Position numbers and translations under genes: made by a program | Assembly: GCA_964495085.1 (NCBI GenBank) | Contig: CAZBUK010000115.1 | Location: 1-9,493, forward strand | Length of the DNA: 9,493 nucleotides | DNA from: CAZBUK01 sp964495085 | Lineage (GTDB): Bacteria > Bacteroidota > Ignavibacteria > T3Sed10-11 | Direction: 5' to 3' | Notes under the pieces: generated by a model | Seen by the model: only the letters and a program-made list of their open reading frames with translations | What the model was told of the DNA's origin: nothing | The model's database searches: none | Part shown: positions 1-7,051 of the stretch, in pieces | How the letters are laid out: the number at the start of each line of letters is the position of its first letter | Numbering within the stretch: the stretch's first letter is position 1

Positions 1-12
1 CTTATGTGTGAT

Positions 13-48
13 GTGAAGGCGGGGTCCACCTTCACGGTGGTTTCCACC
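13..48. other. Overlapping short inverted repeats downstream of the SnoaL-like gene
   Basis: Three short stems can form in the 3' flank of the last gene of the operon. GTGAAGG at 13-19 pairs with CCTTCAC at 29-35. CCACC at 26-30 pairs with GGTGG at 36-40. GGTGG at 36-40 also pairs with CCACC at 44-48 across a 3-nt loop. Some of these share bases and exclude one another. They lie 17 to 52 bp beyond the stop codon, where a transcript end would be expected. No T-run follows on the minus strand, so this is not a canonical intrinsic terminator. A role in transcript ending or mRNA stability is inference only. Confidence 0.35.
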
Positions 49-64
49 TCGTATGGACGACTCG

Positions 65-556
65 CTATTTCGGATAAGCTCCTAACTGGATCAACATTTT
101 CAACAAGTCGCGTTGCGACCATCGATCGGTGATCTTCCCATCCCTCAGCCTGAATATATCGATCCCGGTCCAGTCTACATGCTTTCCGCTTGGCGGAATA
201 TTGCCCATGAGTGTTCCGGTCTGCGTGCCGTTAAACGACAAACGGACGACAACCTTATCATCCTCGGCGATTATATCCTCGATCTTCGCCTGGATATCGG
301 GATAGGCGGTTGCTACCGTCGTGAGGAACTGTTTGAATCCCCCGATCCCCTTCGGAATGTCCGGCGATGCGTAATGGTCGGTAAAATCCTCCGAAAAAAT
401 TTTTTCCAGGGCAGGCAGATCTCCCTTGTTTATCACATCGTAAAAAAACGAACGGACGACGGCAATATTTGTCTCCCGCATATCTTTTCGCGCCTCCGAA
501 TGGTAAATCAAAAAGGGGATGCACATCGCGAGTACTGTGATCCGGGAAATTCTCAT
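65..556 (-). CDS. SnoaL-like ester cyclase family protein (NTF2 fold), possibly exported
   Basis: A 163-residue protein of the SnoaL-like polyketide cyclase/ester cyclase family, small cone-shaped alpha+beta-barrel proteins of the NTF2 superfamily. Family features run from about residue 29: a helical start (VVRSFFYDVINKGD, 33-46), FSEDFTDH at 54-61, a YPD turn at 85-87, DDKVVVRLSFNGTQTG at 99-114, an IPPSGK loop at 120-125, and the late segment from GIDIFRL (131-137) through DGKITDRW (139-146) to IQLGA (156-160). An internal ATG was chosen over an in-frame start at 607. It has GGAG 8 nt upstream, and the family domain begins soon after it. Residues 1-22 look like a signal peptide: a basic start, a hydrophobic core, then SEA before RKD. 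That is unusual, because most relatives are cytoplasmic. The gene starts 5 bp after the methyltransferase stop, so it is probably translationally coupled. The substrate is unknown; many such proteins are not cyclases. Confidence 0.85.
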   Translation of the reverse strand: MRISRITVLAMCIPFLIYHSEARKDMRETNIAVVRSFFYDVINKGDLPALEKIFSEDFTDHYASPDIPKGIGGFKQFLTTVATAYPDIQAKIEDIIAEDDKVVVRLSFNGTQTGTLMGNIPPSGKHVDWTGIDIFRLRDGKITDRWSQRDLLKMLIQLGAYPK

Positions 557-561
557 GGCGA

Positions 562-1434
562 TTACTCCGAGCGAACGCCGGCGGCGAGTCCCAGCGGCGC
601 ATTCCATGTCCGCTCGATTTGCCGTACATCGGAGAACCCGGCACGCTTCAGACGTTCGGCTGCATCGCCGGGGGTGAGCGGAGTTCCGCCGGAACGGACC
701 GTCATCAGATCGTCGACTGCGGCATAGAGGGGTTCGCCCGTCACGTCGAACGTACAGCCCACGACGATGGATCCGCCCGGACGGGTAATCCGGTGGAGGT
801 TCCTGAGCGCGTCGTCGAGCACCGCTTCGGGTATAAAGAATGCCGGAAGCCAGATGAGATCGAAACCATCCGCATCCTCGTACGATTCCACGGTAACCCG
901 GTGAAGTGTGATCCGACTCTCCATTCCGGCTTCGCTTATATTTTTGCGCGCGATCTCAAGCGAAGGCTCCCAGGGATCCAGTCCGACCACTTTCGACAAC
1001 GGATATGCTTTGCACAGGGCGATTGCAAGCCCGCCGACTCCGGTTCCGACGTCGAGTATCCGGGCGTCCGGCTTGCCGAAACCCGCCTCGTGCAGTAACG
1101 ATGCGACGACCATTGAGGCCGAACCCTGCGCCTGGAGCAGTACGGGGTCGGTGTGTTCCCACGATCCCGGGCGATCGGGATTTTCCATCAGGTCGAGCGC
1201 CTGGCGAAAGTAGGATCTCGCATATGCCGACATAATGGTGCGTTCGCTGTCGGACAGGTTTTTGACCAGCGTCTCGCCTCCGAGATGGTCCATGACCCTT
1301 TCGAGCTGCGCCCGCAGCAACGGGTCTGCGGATCCGTTCATGTCCTCAAGCCGCAGACGGGCGGTCAGTCCCGCGAGCGCCTGCGCACGGCTTAACAATT
1401 CCGATACAAGGTTCATACCGTTTTCGAATGACAT
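562..1434 (-). CDS. Class I SAM-dependent methyltransferase, small-molecule type
   Basis: A 290-residue Rossmann-fold methyltransferase that transfers a methyl group from S-adenosylmethionine. The substrate cannot be deduced. Residues 1-115 form a mostly helical N-terminal part, probably for dimerisation or substrate recognition. The SAM-binding core follows: motif I ILDVGTGVGG at 126-135, the acidic strand-2 end GLDPWEPS at 151-158, FDLIWLPAFFIPE at 191-203 (motif IV region), and ALRNLHRITRPGGSIVVG at 209-226 (post-motif region typical of small-molecule methyltransferases). The segment TPGDAAERLKRAGFSDV at 254-270 matches the usual late helix and strand. A very strong purine-rich ribosome binding site (complement of 1437-1447) lies directly before the ATG. 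The gene sits 37 bp after the FAD oxidoreductase gene and 5 bp before the SnoaL-like gene, so all three are likely co-transcribed. It may act on the same molecule as its neighbours (inference). Confidence 0.88.
   Translation of the reverse strand: MSFENGMNLVSELLSRAQALAGLTARLRLEDMNGSADPLLRAQLERVMDHLGGETLVKNLSDSERTIMSAYARSYFRQALDLMENPDRPGSWEHTDPVLLQAQGSASMVVASLLHEAGFGKPDARILDVGTGVGGLAIALCKAYPLSKVVGLDPWEPSLEIARKNISEAGMESRITLHRVTVESYEDADGFDLIWLPAFFIPEAVLDDALRNLHRITRPGGSIVVGCTFDVTGEPLYAAVDDLMTVRSGGTPLTPGDAAERLKRAGFSDVRQIERTWNAPLGLAAGVRSE
565..568 (-). promoter_or_regulatory. Ribosome binding site of the SnoaL-like gene, at the methyltransferase stop codon
   Basis: On the minus strand GGAG is followed directly by the TAA stop (562-564) of the methyltransferase gene and then, after a total of 8 nt, by the ATG at 556. 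The site supports 556 as the true start and indicates translational coupling of the two genes. Confidence 0.7.
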
Positions 1435-1471
1435 AGCTCCCTCCCTCTTCGTGTATGATGCTGTGCGTTTA

Positions 1472-2902
1472 CTACTTCGCCGGCAATATGTTGAAATTGC
1501 TCCGGAAGAAATTTTCCGGATCGTATGTGCGTTTTATCGACTGCAGCCGTGCGAAGTTTTCACCGTACGTTTTTTTCAGCAGGTCGGCGTCCTCTTCCTG
1601 AAATCCCGGAAAGTTCAGATATACTCCTCCCGGTGAAAAACGTTCGAGCTCTTTGTAAACTCCGCGTGCCCAGGCGATGTTTGCTTCGTCGTCCGCGGGA
1701 TTATCCCAATTCGCCTCGATGCCGATGAGGTACGGAGAGCTCCGGTGAACGAACGCAGTCTCTCCGGGCTTCGCACGCGCAAAAGCCCCGCCGAGTCCCC
1801 AGACGTCGAGCGAGGTGAGCGTCGAAGGTCTCTTCGCAGCCTGATCGATAAGTATCTGCACGGCTTCGTCGCTGAGATCGTTCAGGTAGATCGATTTCCA
1901 GTAGTATCGTCTGCCGTCGGGATAATCGGGATCGAACATCTGCTGCGCGGAAAGGAAAGGTATCTGTCCGCTCAGGTCGGCGATGGGCGTATCGATCTCC
2001 CGCATCCCCTTGATCGCCTGCTCTCCCTGCTCGACGGGTCCACAATAGCATGCGGCGCATATAACGACCGGAGCCCCCCGGTGCTCCTCGGGTATCGGCT
2101 CACCCTCGGGAGCATTCCAGAATAGAATGATGCCGTTCAATTCGTCGGGTGATTTTTGGTTGAAAGTTTTGAAGAATTGCAGCACCTTCTTCGCCTTATC
2201 CGCCGGATAGAAGACAAGCGCGAGCCATACATCGGGTCCGACCGGATGCGCGCGGAACTCGAACGAGGTAACAACTCCGAAGTTTCCTCCTCCGCCCCGG
2301 AGAGCCCATAACAAATCCGGATGATTATCCCGGTTCGCGGTAATCAGCTTGCCGTCGGCCGTCACCACGTCGGCAGCGATCAGATTATCCGAAGTCAAAC
2401 CGAACTTCCGCGTAAGCAGACCGATCCCTCCATGCAGCGCCAGACCTCCGATGCCCGTTTTCGAGACCACGCCTGTAGGCAGTGCAAGTCCGAACGCCTG
2501 CGTCTCATGATCTATATCGCCGAGGGTGGCTCCGCCGGCGGCGCGAACGGTCCGGTTGACGGGATCGACGCGAACGCTTCTCATCGGCGAGAGATCGATG
2601 ACAACGCCGTCATCGCAAATTGCCGATCCGCTCACATTGTGGCCTCCGCCCCGTACCGATACCGGCAGATGTCGTTCGCGTGCAAACCGCACCGAGTGGA
2701 TAACGTCAGCCGTACCCGTGCATCGTACGATCACCGCCGGCCGTTTATCGATGACGCCGTTCCATACTTTCCGCGCCTGTTCGTAACCGTCGTCACCCGG
2801 CCGGTACACGATACCCCGTACCTGCGTACGCAGCGACTCTACAGCTTCATCGGATAGTTTCGATGCCGATCGATGTTCGTTCGGCTGTGTCTTTTGTGCC
2901 AT
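1472..2902 (-). CDS. FAD-binding oxidoreductase, berberine bridge enzyme (BBE)-like
   Basis: A 476-residue flavoprotein of the vanillyl-alcohol oxidase/p-cresol methylhydroxylase (FAD_binding_4) fold with a C-terminal BBE segment. VRGGGHNVSG at 83-92 carries His88, which aligns with the histidine that forms the 8-alpha covalent bond to FAD in BBE-type enzymes. GVVSKTGIGGLALHGGIG at 144-161 and LRGGGGNFGVVTSFEF at 201-216 are further flavin-binding segments. GVVS has valine where bicovalent BBE enzymes carry the second FAD-linking cysteine, so single covalent attachment is expected. The BBE domain ends with YLNFPGF at 428-434 and YDPENFFRSNFNI at 460-472. Length is normal for the family. No signal peptide is apparent. 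Family members oxidise sugars, alkaloids or polyketides with O2; the substrate here is unknown. It is the first gene of a probable three-gene operon. Its ribosome binding site is weak (GGGAAAA). Confidence 0.9.
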   Translation of the reverse strand: MAQKTQPNEHRSASKLSDEAVESLRTQVRGIVYRPGDDGYEQARKVWNGVIDKRPAVIVRCTGTADVIHSVRFARERHLPVSVRGGGHNVSGSAICDDGVVIDLSPMRSVRVDPVNRTVRAAGGATLGDIDHETQAFGLALPTGVVSKTGIGGLALHGGIGLLTRKFGLTSDNLIAADVVTADGKLITANRDNHPDLLWALRGGGGNFGVVTSFEFRAHPVGPDVWLALVFYPADKAKKVLQFFKTFNQKSPDELNGIILFWNAPEGEPIPEEHRGAPVVICAACYCGPVEQGEQAIKGMREIDTPIADLSGQIPFLSAQQMFDPDYPDGRRYYWKSIYLNDLSDEAVQILIDQAAKRPSTLTSLDVWGLGGAFARAKPGETAFVHRSSPYLIGIEANWDNPADDEANIAWARGVYKELERFSPGGVYLNFPGFQEEDADLLKKTYGENFARLQSIKRTYDPENFFRSNFNILPAK

Positions 2903-3083
2903 ATGGTTTTCCCGGATGGTTTGTGATCGCGTGATTATGGAAAGGAGAACGGCGATTCAGGACACATTACACCGCTTGTCCATACGAAATAATAGTTTGA
3001 TTTTCCTCGTATCTCAGCGCTCTACTTTTCAGGAATAGGAAGGAAAGGTATGATAAACAAATGAAAAATTCAATCGCATAGTG

Positions 3084-3117
3084 GTGTGATATTTGCCGAT
3101 GTGTGATATTTGCCGAT
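3084..3117. repeat. Perfect tandem duplication of a 17-bp unit
   Basis: The unit GTGTGATATTTGCCGAT occurs at 3084-3100 and again at 3101-3117 without mismatch or gap. It lies in the 247-bp spacer between the response regulator stop (3150) and the FAD oxidoreductase start (2902), about 180-215 bp upstream of the latter. It could be a recent slippage duplication or a pair of protein-binding sites. The sequence alone does not distinguish these. No convincing promoter or terminator was recognised elsewhere in this spacer. Confidence 0.9.
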
Positions 3118-3149
3118 TGTGACGAACTGAGGGGGAGAAATCGCTTTAT

Positions 3150-3785
3150 TTATACAAGTTTTTCCTTGATTGCCTTCGCAACCGCCTGGGCTTTCGAATG
3201 TACATGGAGCTTATCGTAGATGTGCTTGATGTGCGTGCGGACGGTATCGATACTGATGAAATACTTCTCCGCGAGCATCTTGTAACTCAATCCCTCGACG
3301 AGACCCTGGAGTATCTCTTTTTCCCGTTCGGTTATTCCCGGATCGGATGCGGCAGACGTATTCGTCTTTTGAAACATCTGGAGAACCCTGCGCGCGATTT
3401 TTCCGGTCATCGGCGCGCCGCCCGCATGAATCTCGCGGATCGCCTCGAGTATTTTTGAAGGGGAGGTTTTCTTCAGGAGGTAACCCGAAGCTCCATTGCA
3501 TATCGAATTGAATATTTTTCCGTCGTCATCATAGACGGTGAGCATGAGGATATTGCAGGAAGGGTATTGTTGCTTTACCTTCCGTGTGCATTCGATTCCC
3601 GACAGGCCGGGAAGGCCGATATCCATGAGGATGACTTCGGGGAGAATCGAATCGACATTCCCGAGCAGGTCGGCGCACGTTCCGAACGCTCCCACGCAGG
3701 AGAGTCCCGCGGCGCTCCTGATCAACTCCTGCAGCCCCTCGCGGAGCTCTTTGTTATCTTCGACGACCGCGACGTGTATCGACAT
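3150..3785 (-). CDS. NarL/LuxR-family response regulator
   Basis: A 211-residue DNA-binding response regulator. The receiver domain spans about residues 3-120, with the acidic pair E9/D10, the phospho-acceptor Asp55 within MDIGLPGLSG, the switch Thr83 in MLTVYDD and the conserved Lys105 in GYLLKK. The GerE/LuxR helix-turn-helix spans about 150-205: ITEREKEIL at 151-159 is the hallmark start, and ISIDTVRTHIKHIYDKLHV at 177-195 contains the recognition helix. It lies 43 bp downstream of the sensor kinase and is its obvious partner. The HisKA_3 kinase class typically pairs with NarL-type regulators. No good Shine-Dalgarno sequence precedes the ATG; the leader is T-rich and the nearest purine-rich tract is poor. 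Length is normal and all key residues are present. Target genes are not known; the adjacent desaturase and oxidoreductase operons are candidates by position only. Confidence 0.95.
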   Translation of the reverse strand: MSIHVAVVEDNKELREGLQELIRSAAGLSCVGAFGTCADLLGNVDSILPEVILMDIGLPGLSGIECTRKVKQQYPSCNILMLTVYDDDGKIFNSICNGASGYLLKKTSPSKILEAIREIHAGGAPMTGKIARRVLQMFQKTNTSAASDPGITEREKEILQGLVEGLSYKMLAEKYFISIDTVRTHIKHIYDKLHVHSKAQAVAKAIKEKLV

Positions 3786-3828
3786 AGGGTGATTATGAAC
3801 GGAAAAAATGAAAAAAACAATCGCACGT

Positions 3829-6795
3829 TTATGTGATGCGTACCTGCAGAATAAGAATCGTACCGTTTCCCGGCTGCGATTCGATCTGCAGAGAAGCGCC
3901 GATCGCTTCGGCGCGCGCCTGCATATTCCGCAGTCCGTTTCCGGCGGCCGGCACCGACGGATCGAATCCGACGCCGTCGTCCTCGATGCGAAGCTTCAGC
4001 AGACGGCCGTCGACGGCCGCGGTTACCGAAGCGCGGCTGCACTTCGCATGGTTGACCAGGTTGTGGACGGCTTCTTTGAAGATGAGATATACGTTTCTTC
4101 GTTCGTTCATCGACAGCGCCGCGCCTGGTACGGTTTCCGGGAGCGACAGCGTAAAGGCGATGTTCTTCGCCTCGAACAGCTCCGTCGCGAAGGTCCGCAT
4201 CCGTTCGATCAATGTTTCGAGCGAATCGTTGTGCGGATCGATCGCCCAAACGATATCGTCCATCGCATCGAGCATGGTCAGCGACGATTCTCCGATGCGC
4301 TTGAATACCTCCGCGCTATGCGGGAGCCGGTCCATAGTCTCCTTGTATCCCATTTCGCTGAAGATGGAAATTCCGCTCAGCGTCGAGCCGAGATCGTCGT
4401 GGAGATCGGTTGCAATTCTGCTGCGCATTCGTTCGATCTCGATCGCGCGCCTGAGCCTGTAATTGTGAATGGTAAATGCCAGGCCCGCGACCGCGCCGAT
4501 GGCGAGCGTATAGAACCACCACGTGCTCCAGAACGGCGAGGCGATGGCTATATCGAACACCGCGGGAGATTCGCTCCATATGCCCGCGCCGTTGCCGGCG
4601 ATAACCTTGAAAGAATACTTCCCCGGCGGCAGATGGGTATAGTTGACGTACTGCCGGTGCGTGATATCGCTCCATTCGCCGTCGAAACCCTCGAGGATGT
4701 ACCGGTACCCGACCCTGTTCTCGTCGCGAAAGCTGAGTCCCGCAAACTCGAACGAAACCGAATGACGGTTATGCGGCAGCCGCGCGGATTTCATCAGCAA
4801 CGATTCGGGATCCGGTTCCCCGAATACTCTGAAGTCGGTTATGTGAACGGGCGGGGGGAGGGGATCGTAGGGGAAATGATCGGGATCGTACCTGGTGGCT
4901 CCTCCCGAAGTTCCGAACCAGAGTCTTCCGTTCGAGTCCTCGGTCATCGAGATAACGATCTCGCCGGCCAGTCCGTCGTTCACAGTTATCTGACGGACCA
5001 CGGATATACCATCGCCGTCGAGCTGGACCTGGTCGAGCCCAGCGCCGCCGCCGATCCAGATTCTCCCCTTCGAATCCTGAAAGACAATATGAACCAGATC
5101 GTACAGAAGTCCGTCTGCGGTTGTGTAATTATGGATTGCCGTTACGCTGTCGCCCTCAATAACGAACCGGTAGACGCCTCCATGCCTTGTCGGGAACCAG
5201 AGATTTCCGTCCCGGTCCTTGCAAAGAGACTGAATCCTGTTGGTCGATAGTCCGCCCCCCTCGCCGTAACGCGCCTTCTCGGAGAGCGATATCCGGCCGT
5301 TGTCCTCGGTATGCACCGCGTAGCGGGAGATTCCGGAGTGGAATCGTGCAACCCAGAGATATCCCGCATCGTCCATCCGGATGCCGGTGACCAGTTCCCG
5401 GTCTTCAAAGTCGATAACGTCGTATTGCACGAACGATGAGTCTTTGAGGAGCGCGATGCCGATATCGTTGCCGAACCACAAATTCCCCATCGCGTCTCTA
5501 TATGTTACACGCGCGCGGTTATCCCATAATTTTCTGACCGGAATCCAGCCGTACTCTTCTCCGAGCGGTTCGATCCGAATTCCGGAAGCATGCGTGGATA
5601 TCCGGTTAACGCCGCCGGTCGTACCCGCCCAGATCGTGCCGTCGCTGTCTTTGTAAAGATCGAGCAGATAATCGGATAACAATCCGTCCGCCGTCGTGTA
5701 CACCGTTAGCTTCGAACCGCTCAGGACGCTGAGGCCGAGACGCGTGCCGATCAGCATATTGCCGGCGTCGTCTTCGAGTATGCACTGTACGAGCTGTTCG
5801 GGCAGACCGTCGAAGATGGTATAGTTGAGCATGTGCCTGTATACGAGTTTGCTCACGCCCGACGTCGTGGCGAACCACATCGATCCTTCGCGGTCCTGAA
5901 TGATCGAAATGACCTGATCGCCCGCGAGACCGTTCTTTGTGGTATACTGTGCGACCGATCCGTCGGGCTCGACGACGTAGAGTCCGAATCCGCCGGTTCC
6001 GATCCAGAGATTCCCGTCGCTGTCTAAAAAGAGCGAGCGTATCCAGCTGGCGGCGAGTGAACGGAGGTGAGGCGGAGGGGAATGTACGGTAAATGTTCCG
6101 GATGTCGTATCGATGGGGCCGGAAACTCTGAGTCCGTTTTCCGTGCCGATCCAGATTGTCCCGTGTGCGTCTTCGGCGAACGCATTCACCCAGACCCGTT
6201 CGAGATCGGGTGCGACAATGCAGCGAGTAGCATTCTCGTTAGGGAGAACGCATAAACCCTGTCCCGATCCGATCCAGAGATAACCCCTCGAATCTTTGAC
6301 TGCCGTGAACACCCGCACCTCTTTGTCGAATGGACGCGGTATGAAACGTTCGCCGTCGAATATAAAAACGCCGGTGTCGGTGCCGATGAACAAGGTACCG
6401 TCATCTCGCTGCAGTATCTTCGCTACCTTGTTGACCGGGGCGCCGTGATTTTCAGGGTCGACGGCATAGCTCCGGAAAACTCCATCCGAATACCTGCTTA
6501 TCCCCGAGAAGTTCGTGGCAACCCAGACAACGCCGTCGCGGTCTTCGGTGATATCGGTGATCAGGTAATGCGCGAGGCCGTCGCGGTTGGTATACTGCCT
6601 GAACGCCGATCCGTCGTAGACGTCGACGCCGTTCCAGGTGCCGAACCACATGAATCCTCGCGAATCCTGAAAGACTGTCCGGACATTTAACTGCGAGAGA
6701 CCGTCCTTGTGCGTATAGTTGCGGAACGGGAGCTGTTGCGCGAAGAGAATACAGGGTATACAGCATGCGAGGAATATGGCGACGCGGTTGAACAT
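3829..6795 (-). CDS. Sensor histidine kinase with tandem two-component-regulator propellers and Y_Y_Y domain
   Basis: A 988-residue membrane sensor kinase. Residues 1-19 form a signal peptide ending LFA before QQ. About 14 propeller (Reg_prop) motifs follow, each ending in a form of [LIM]W-[hydrophobic]-G-T, near residues 50, 91, 135, 174, 215, 264, 307, 347, 389, 440, 480, 533, 580 and 626. This fits two seven-bladed propellers outside the cytoplasmic membrane. A Y_Y_Y domain follows (about 680-750: YRYILEGFDGEWSD, VNYTHLPPGKYSFKV), then one membrane helix at about 756-777. The cytoplasmic kinase is of the DesK/NarX (HisKA_3) type: DLHDDLGST at 797-805 with His799 as phospho-acceptor, VWAIDP at 849-854, N-box KEAVHNLVNHA with Asn912, G1 box DDGVGF at 939-944 and G2 box GNGLRNM at 952-958. 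Unlike Bacteroides hybrid HTCS proteins it carries no receiver or AraC domain; its regulator is the next gene. No strong ribosome binding site is seen. The ligand is unknown. Confidence 0.95.
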   Translation of the reverse strand: MFNRVAIFLACCIPCILFAQQLPFRNYTHKDGLSQLNVRTVFQDSRGFMWFGTWNGVDVYDGSAFRQYTNRDGLAHYLITDITEDRDGVVWVATNFSGISRYSDGVFRSYAVDPENHGAPVNKVAKILQRDDGTLFIGTDTGVFIFDGERFIPRPFDKEVRVFTAVKDSRGYLWIGSGQGLCVLPNENATRCIVAPDLERVWVNAFAEDAHGTIWIGTENGLRVSGPIDTTSGTFTVHSPPPHLRSLAASWIRSLFLDSDGNLWIGTGGFGLYVVEPDGSVAQYTTKNGLAGDQVISIIQDREGSMWFATTSGVSKLVYRHMLNYTIFDGLPEQLVQCILEDDAGNMLIGTRLGLSVLSGSKLTVYTTADGLLSDYLLDLYKDSDGTIWAGTTGGVNRISTHASGIRIEPLGEEYGWIPVRKLWDNRARVTYRDAMGNLWFGNDIGIALLKDSSFVQYDVIDFEDRELVTGIRMDDAGYLWVARFHSGISRYAVHTEDNGRISLSEKARYGEGGGLSTNRIQSLCKDRDGNLWFPTRHGGVYRFVIEGDSVTAIHNYTTADGLLYDLVHIVFQDSKGRIWIGGGAGLDQVQLDGDGISVVRQITVNDGLAGEIVISMTEDSNGRLWFGTSGGATRYDPDHFPYDPLPPPVHITDFRVFGEPDPESLLMKSARLPHNRHSVSFEFAGLSFRDENRVGYRYILEGFDGEWSDITHRQYVNYTHLPPGKYSFKVIAGNGAGIWSESPAVFDIAIASPFWSTWWFYTLAIGAVAGLAFTIHNYRLRRAIEIERMRSRIATDLHDDLGSTLSGISIFSEMGYKETMDRLPHSAEVFKRIGESSLTMLDAMDDIVWAIDPHNDSLETLIERMRTFATELFEAKNIAFTLSLPETVPGAALSMNERRNVYLIFKEAVHNLVNHAKCSRASVTAAVDGRLLKLRIEDDGVGFDPSVPAAGNGLRNMQARAEAIGASLQIESQPGNGTILILQVRIT

Positions 6796-6897
6796 GAAAA
6801 CGAGCGTCCCTTATACGTGATTGTGGAATGGATTGCCGATGCTATGATGAACAACGGAGGATACGAGAAGTTCCGAATTCCGGCGTGGAAGAAAAGC

Positions 6898-6953
6898 AGA
6901 AGTCTGAAATCAGAAGTCAGAAGTCAGAACTCAGAAGTCAGAACTCAGAAGTC
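6898..6953. repeat. Heptanucleotide tandem repeat array (AGAAGTC type)
   Basis: Eight consecutive 7-bp units in one phase: AGAAGTC, TGAAATC, AGAAGTC, AGAAGTC, AGAACTC, AGAAGTC, AGAACTC, AGAAGTC. The last six differ only by G/C at position 5. The array lies in the 256-bp spacer between the desaturase stop and the kinase start, 103-158 bp upstream of the kinase ATG. It directly abuts the palindrome beginning at 6955. Degenerate heptamer arrays of this kind are known from intergenic DNA of other bacteria (for example the STRR repeats of cyanobacteria). Open frames running through it give low-complexity K/R/S/E/Q-rich peptides and are not credible genes. Confidence 0.92.
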
Positions 6954-6954
6954 A

Positions 6955-7007
6955 GGTCACATCCTGATTATGTTGGTTTGACTGTCAACATATTTCAGGA
7001 TGTGACC
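6955..7007. repeat. Long imperfect palindrome (hairpin) between desaturase and kinase genes
   Basis: GGTCACATCCTGA at 6955-6967 is the perfect reverse complement of 6995-7007 (13 bp). After a small asymmetric bulge, TATGTTG at 6969-6975 pairs with CAACATA at 6986-6992 (7 bp), leaving a 10-nt loop. It lies 45 bp beyond the desaturase stop and about 160 bp before the kinase start. It could end or stabilise the desaturase transcript, serve as a protein-binding site, or be a REP/MITE-like repeat or the relic of an insertion. No T-run follows on the minus strand, since the heptamer array begins there. A standard intrinsic terminator is therefore not supported. Confidence 0.88.
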
Positions 7008-7051
7008 ACCTTTCGAGCTTCGGATTTAGAATTTAATATCGCCAAGGGAGC

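Noticed and set aside
557..607. Longer SnoaL-like protein starting at 607
   Set aside because: It would add an Arg-rich stretch inside the methyltransferase 3' end and place the signal-like hydrophobic segment internally. The ATG at 556 has a ribosome binding site.
113..727. Plus-strand open frame of 204 codons spanning the SnoaL-like and methyltransferase genes
   Set aside because: It runs antisense across two genes with clear family motifs, and its own translation shows no domain.
3808..5250. A 480-codon plus-strand open frame opposite the kinase gene
   Set aside because: It lies wholly antisense to a well-supported kinase gene, its translation is rich in Arg/Asp/Glu without any recognisable domain, and it looks like the mirror of biased codon use on the other strand.
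6898..6953. CRISPR array
   Set aside because: The units are 7 bp with no spacers between them, and no cas gene is present.
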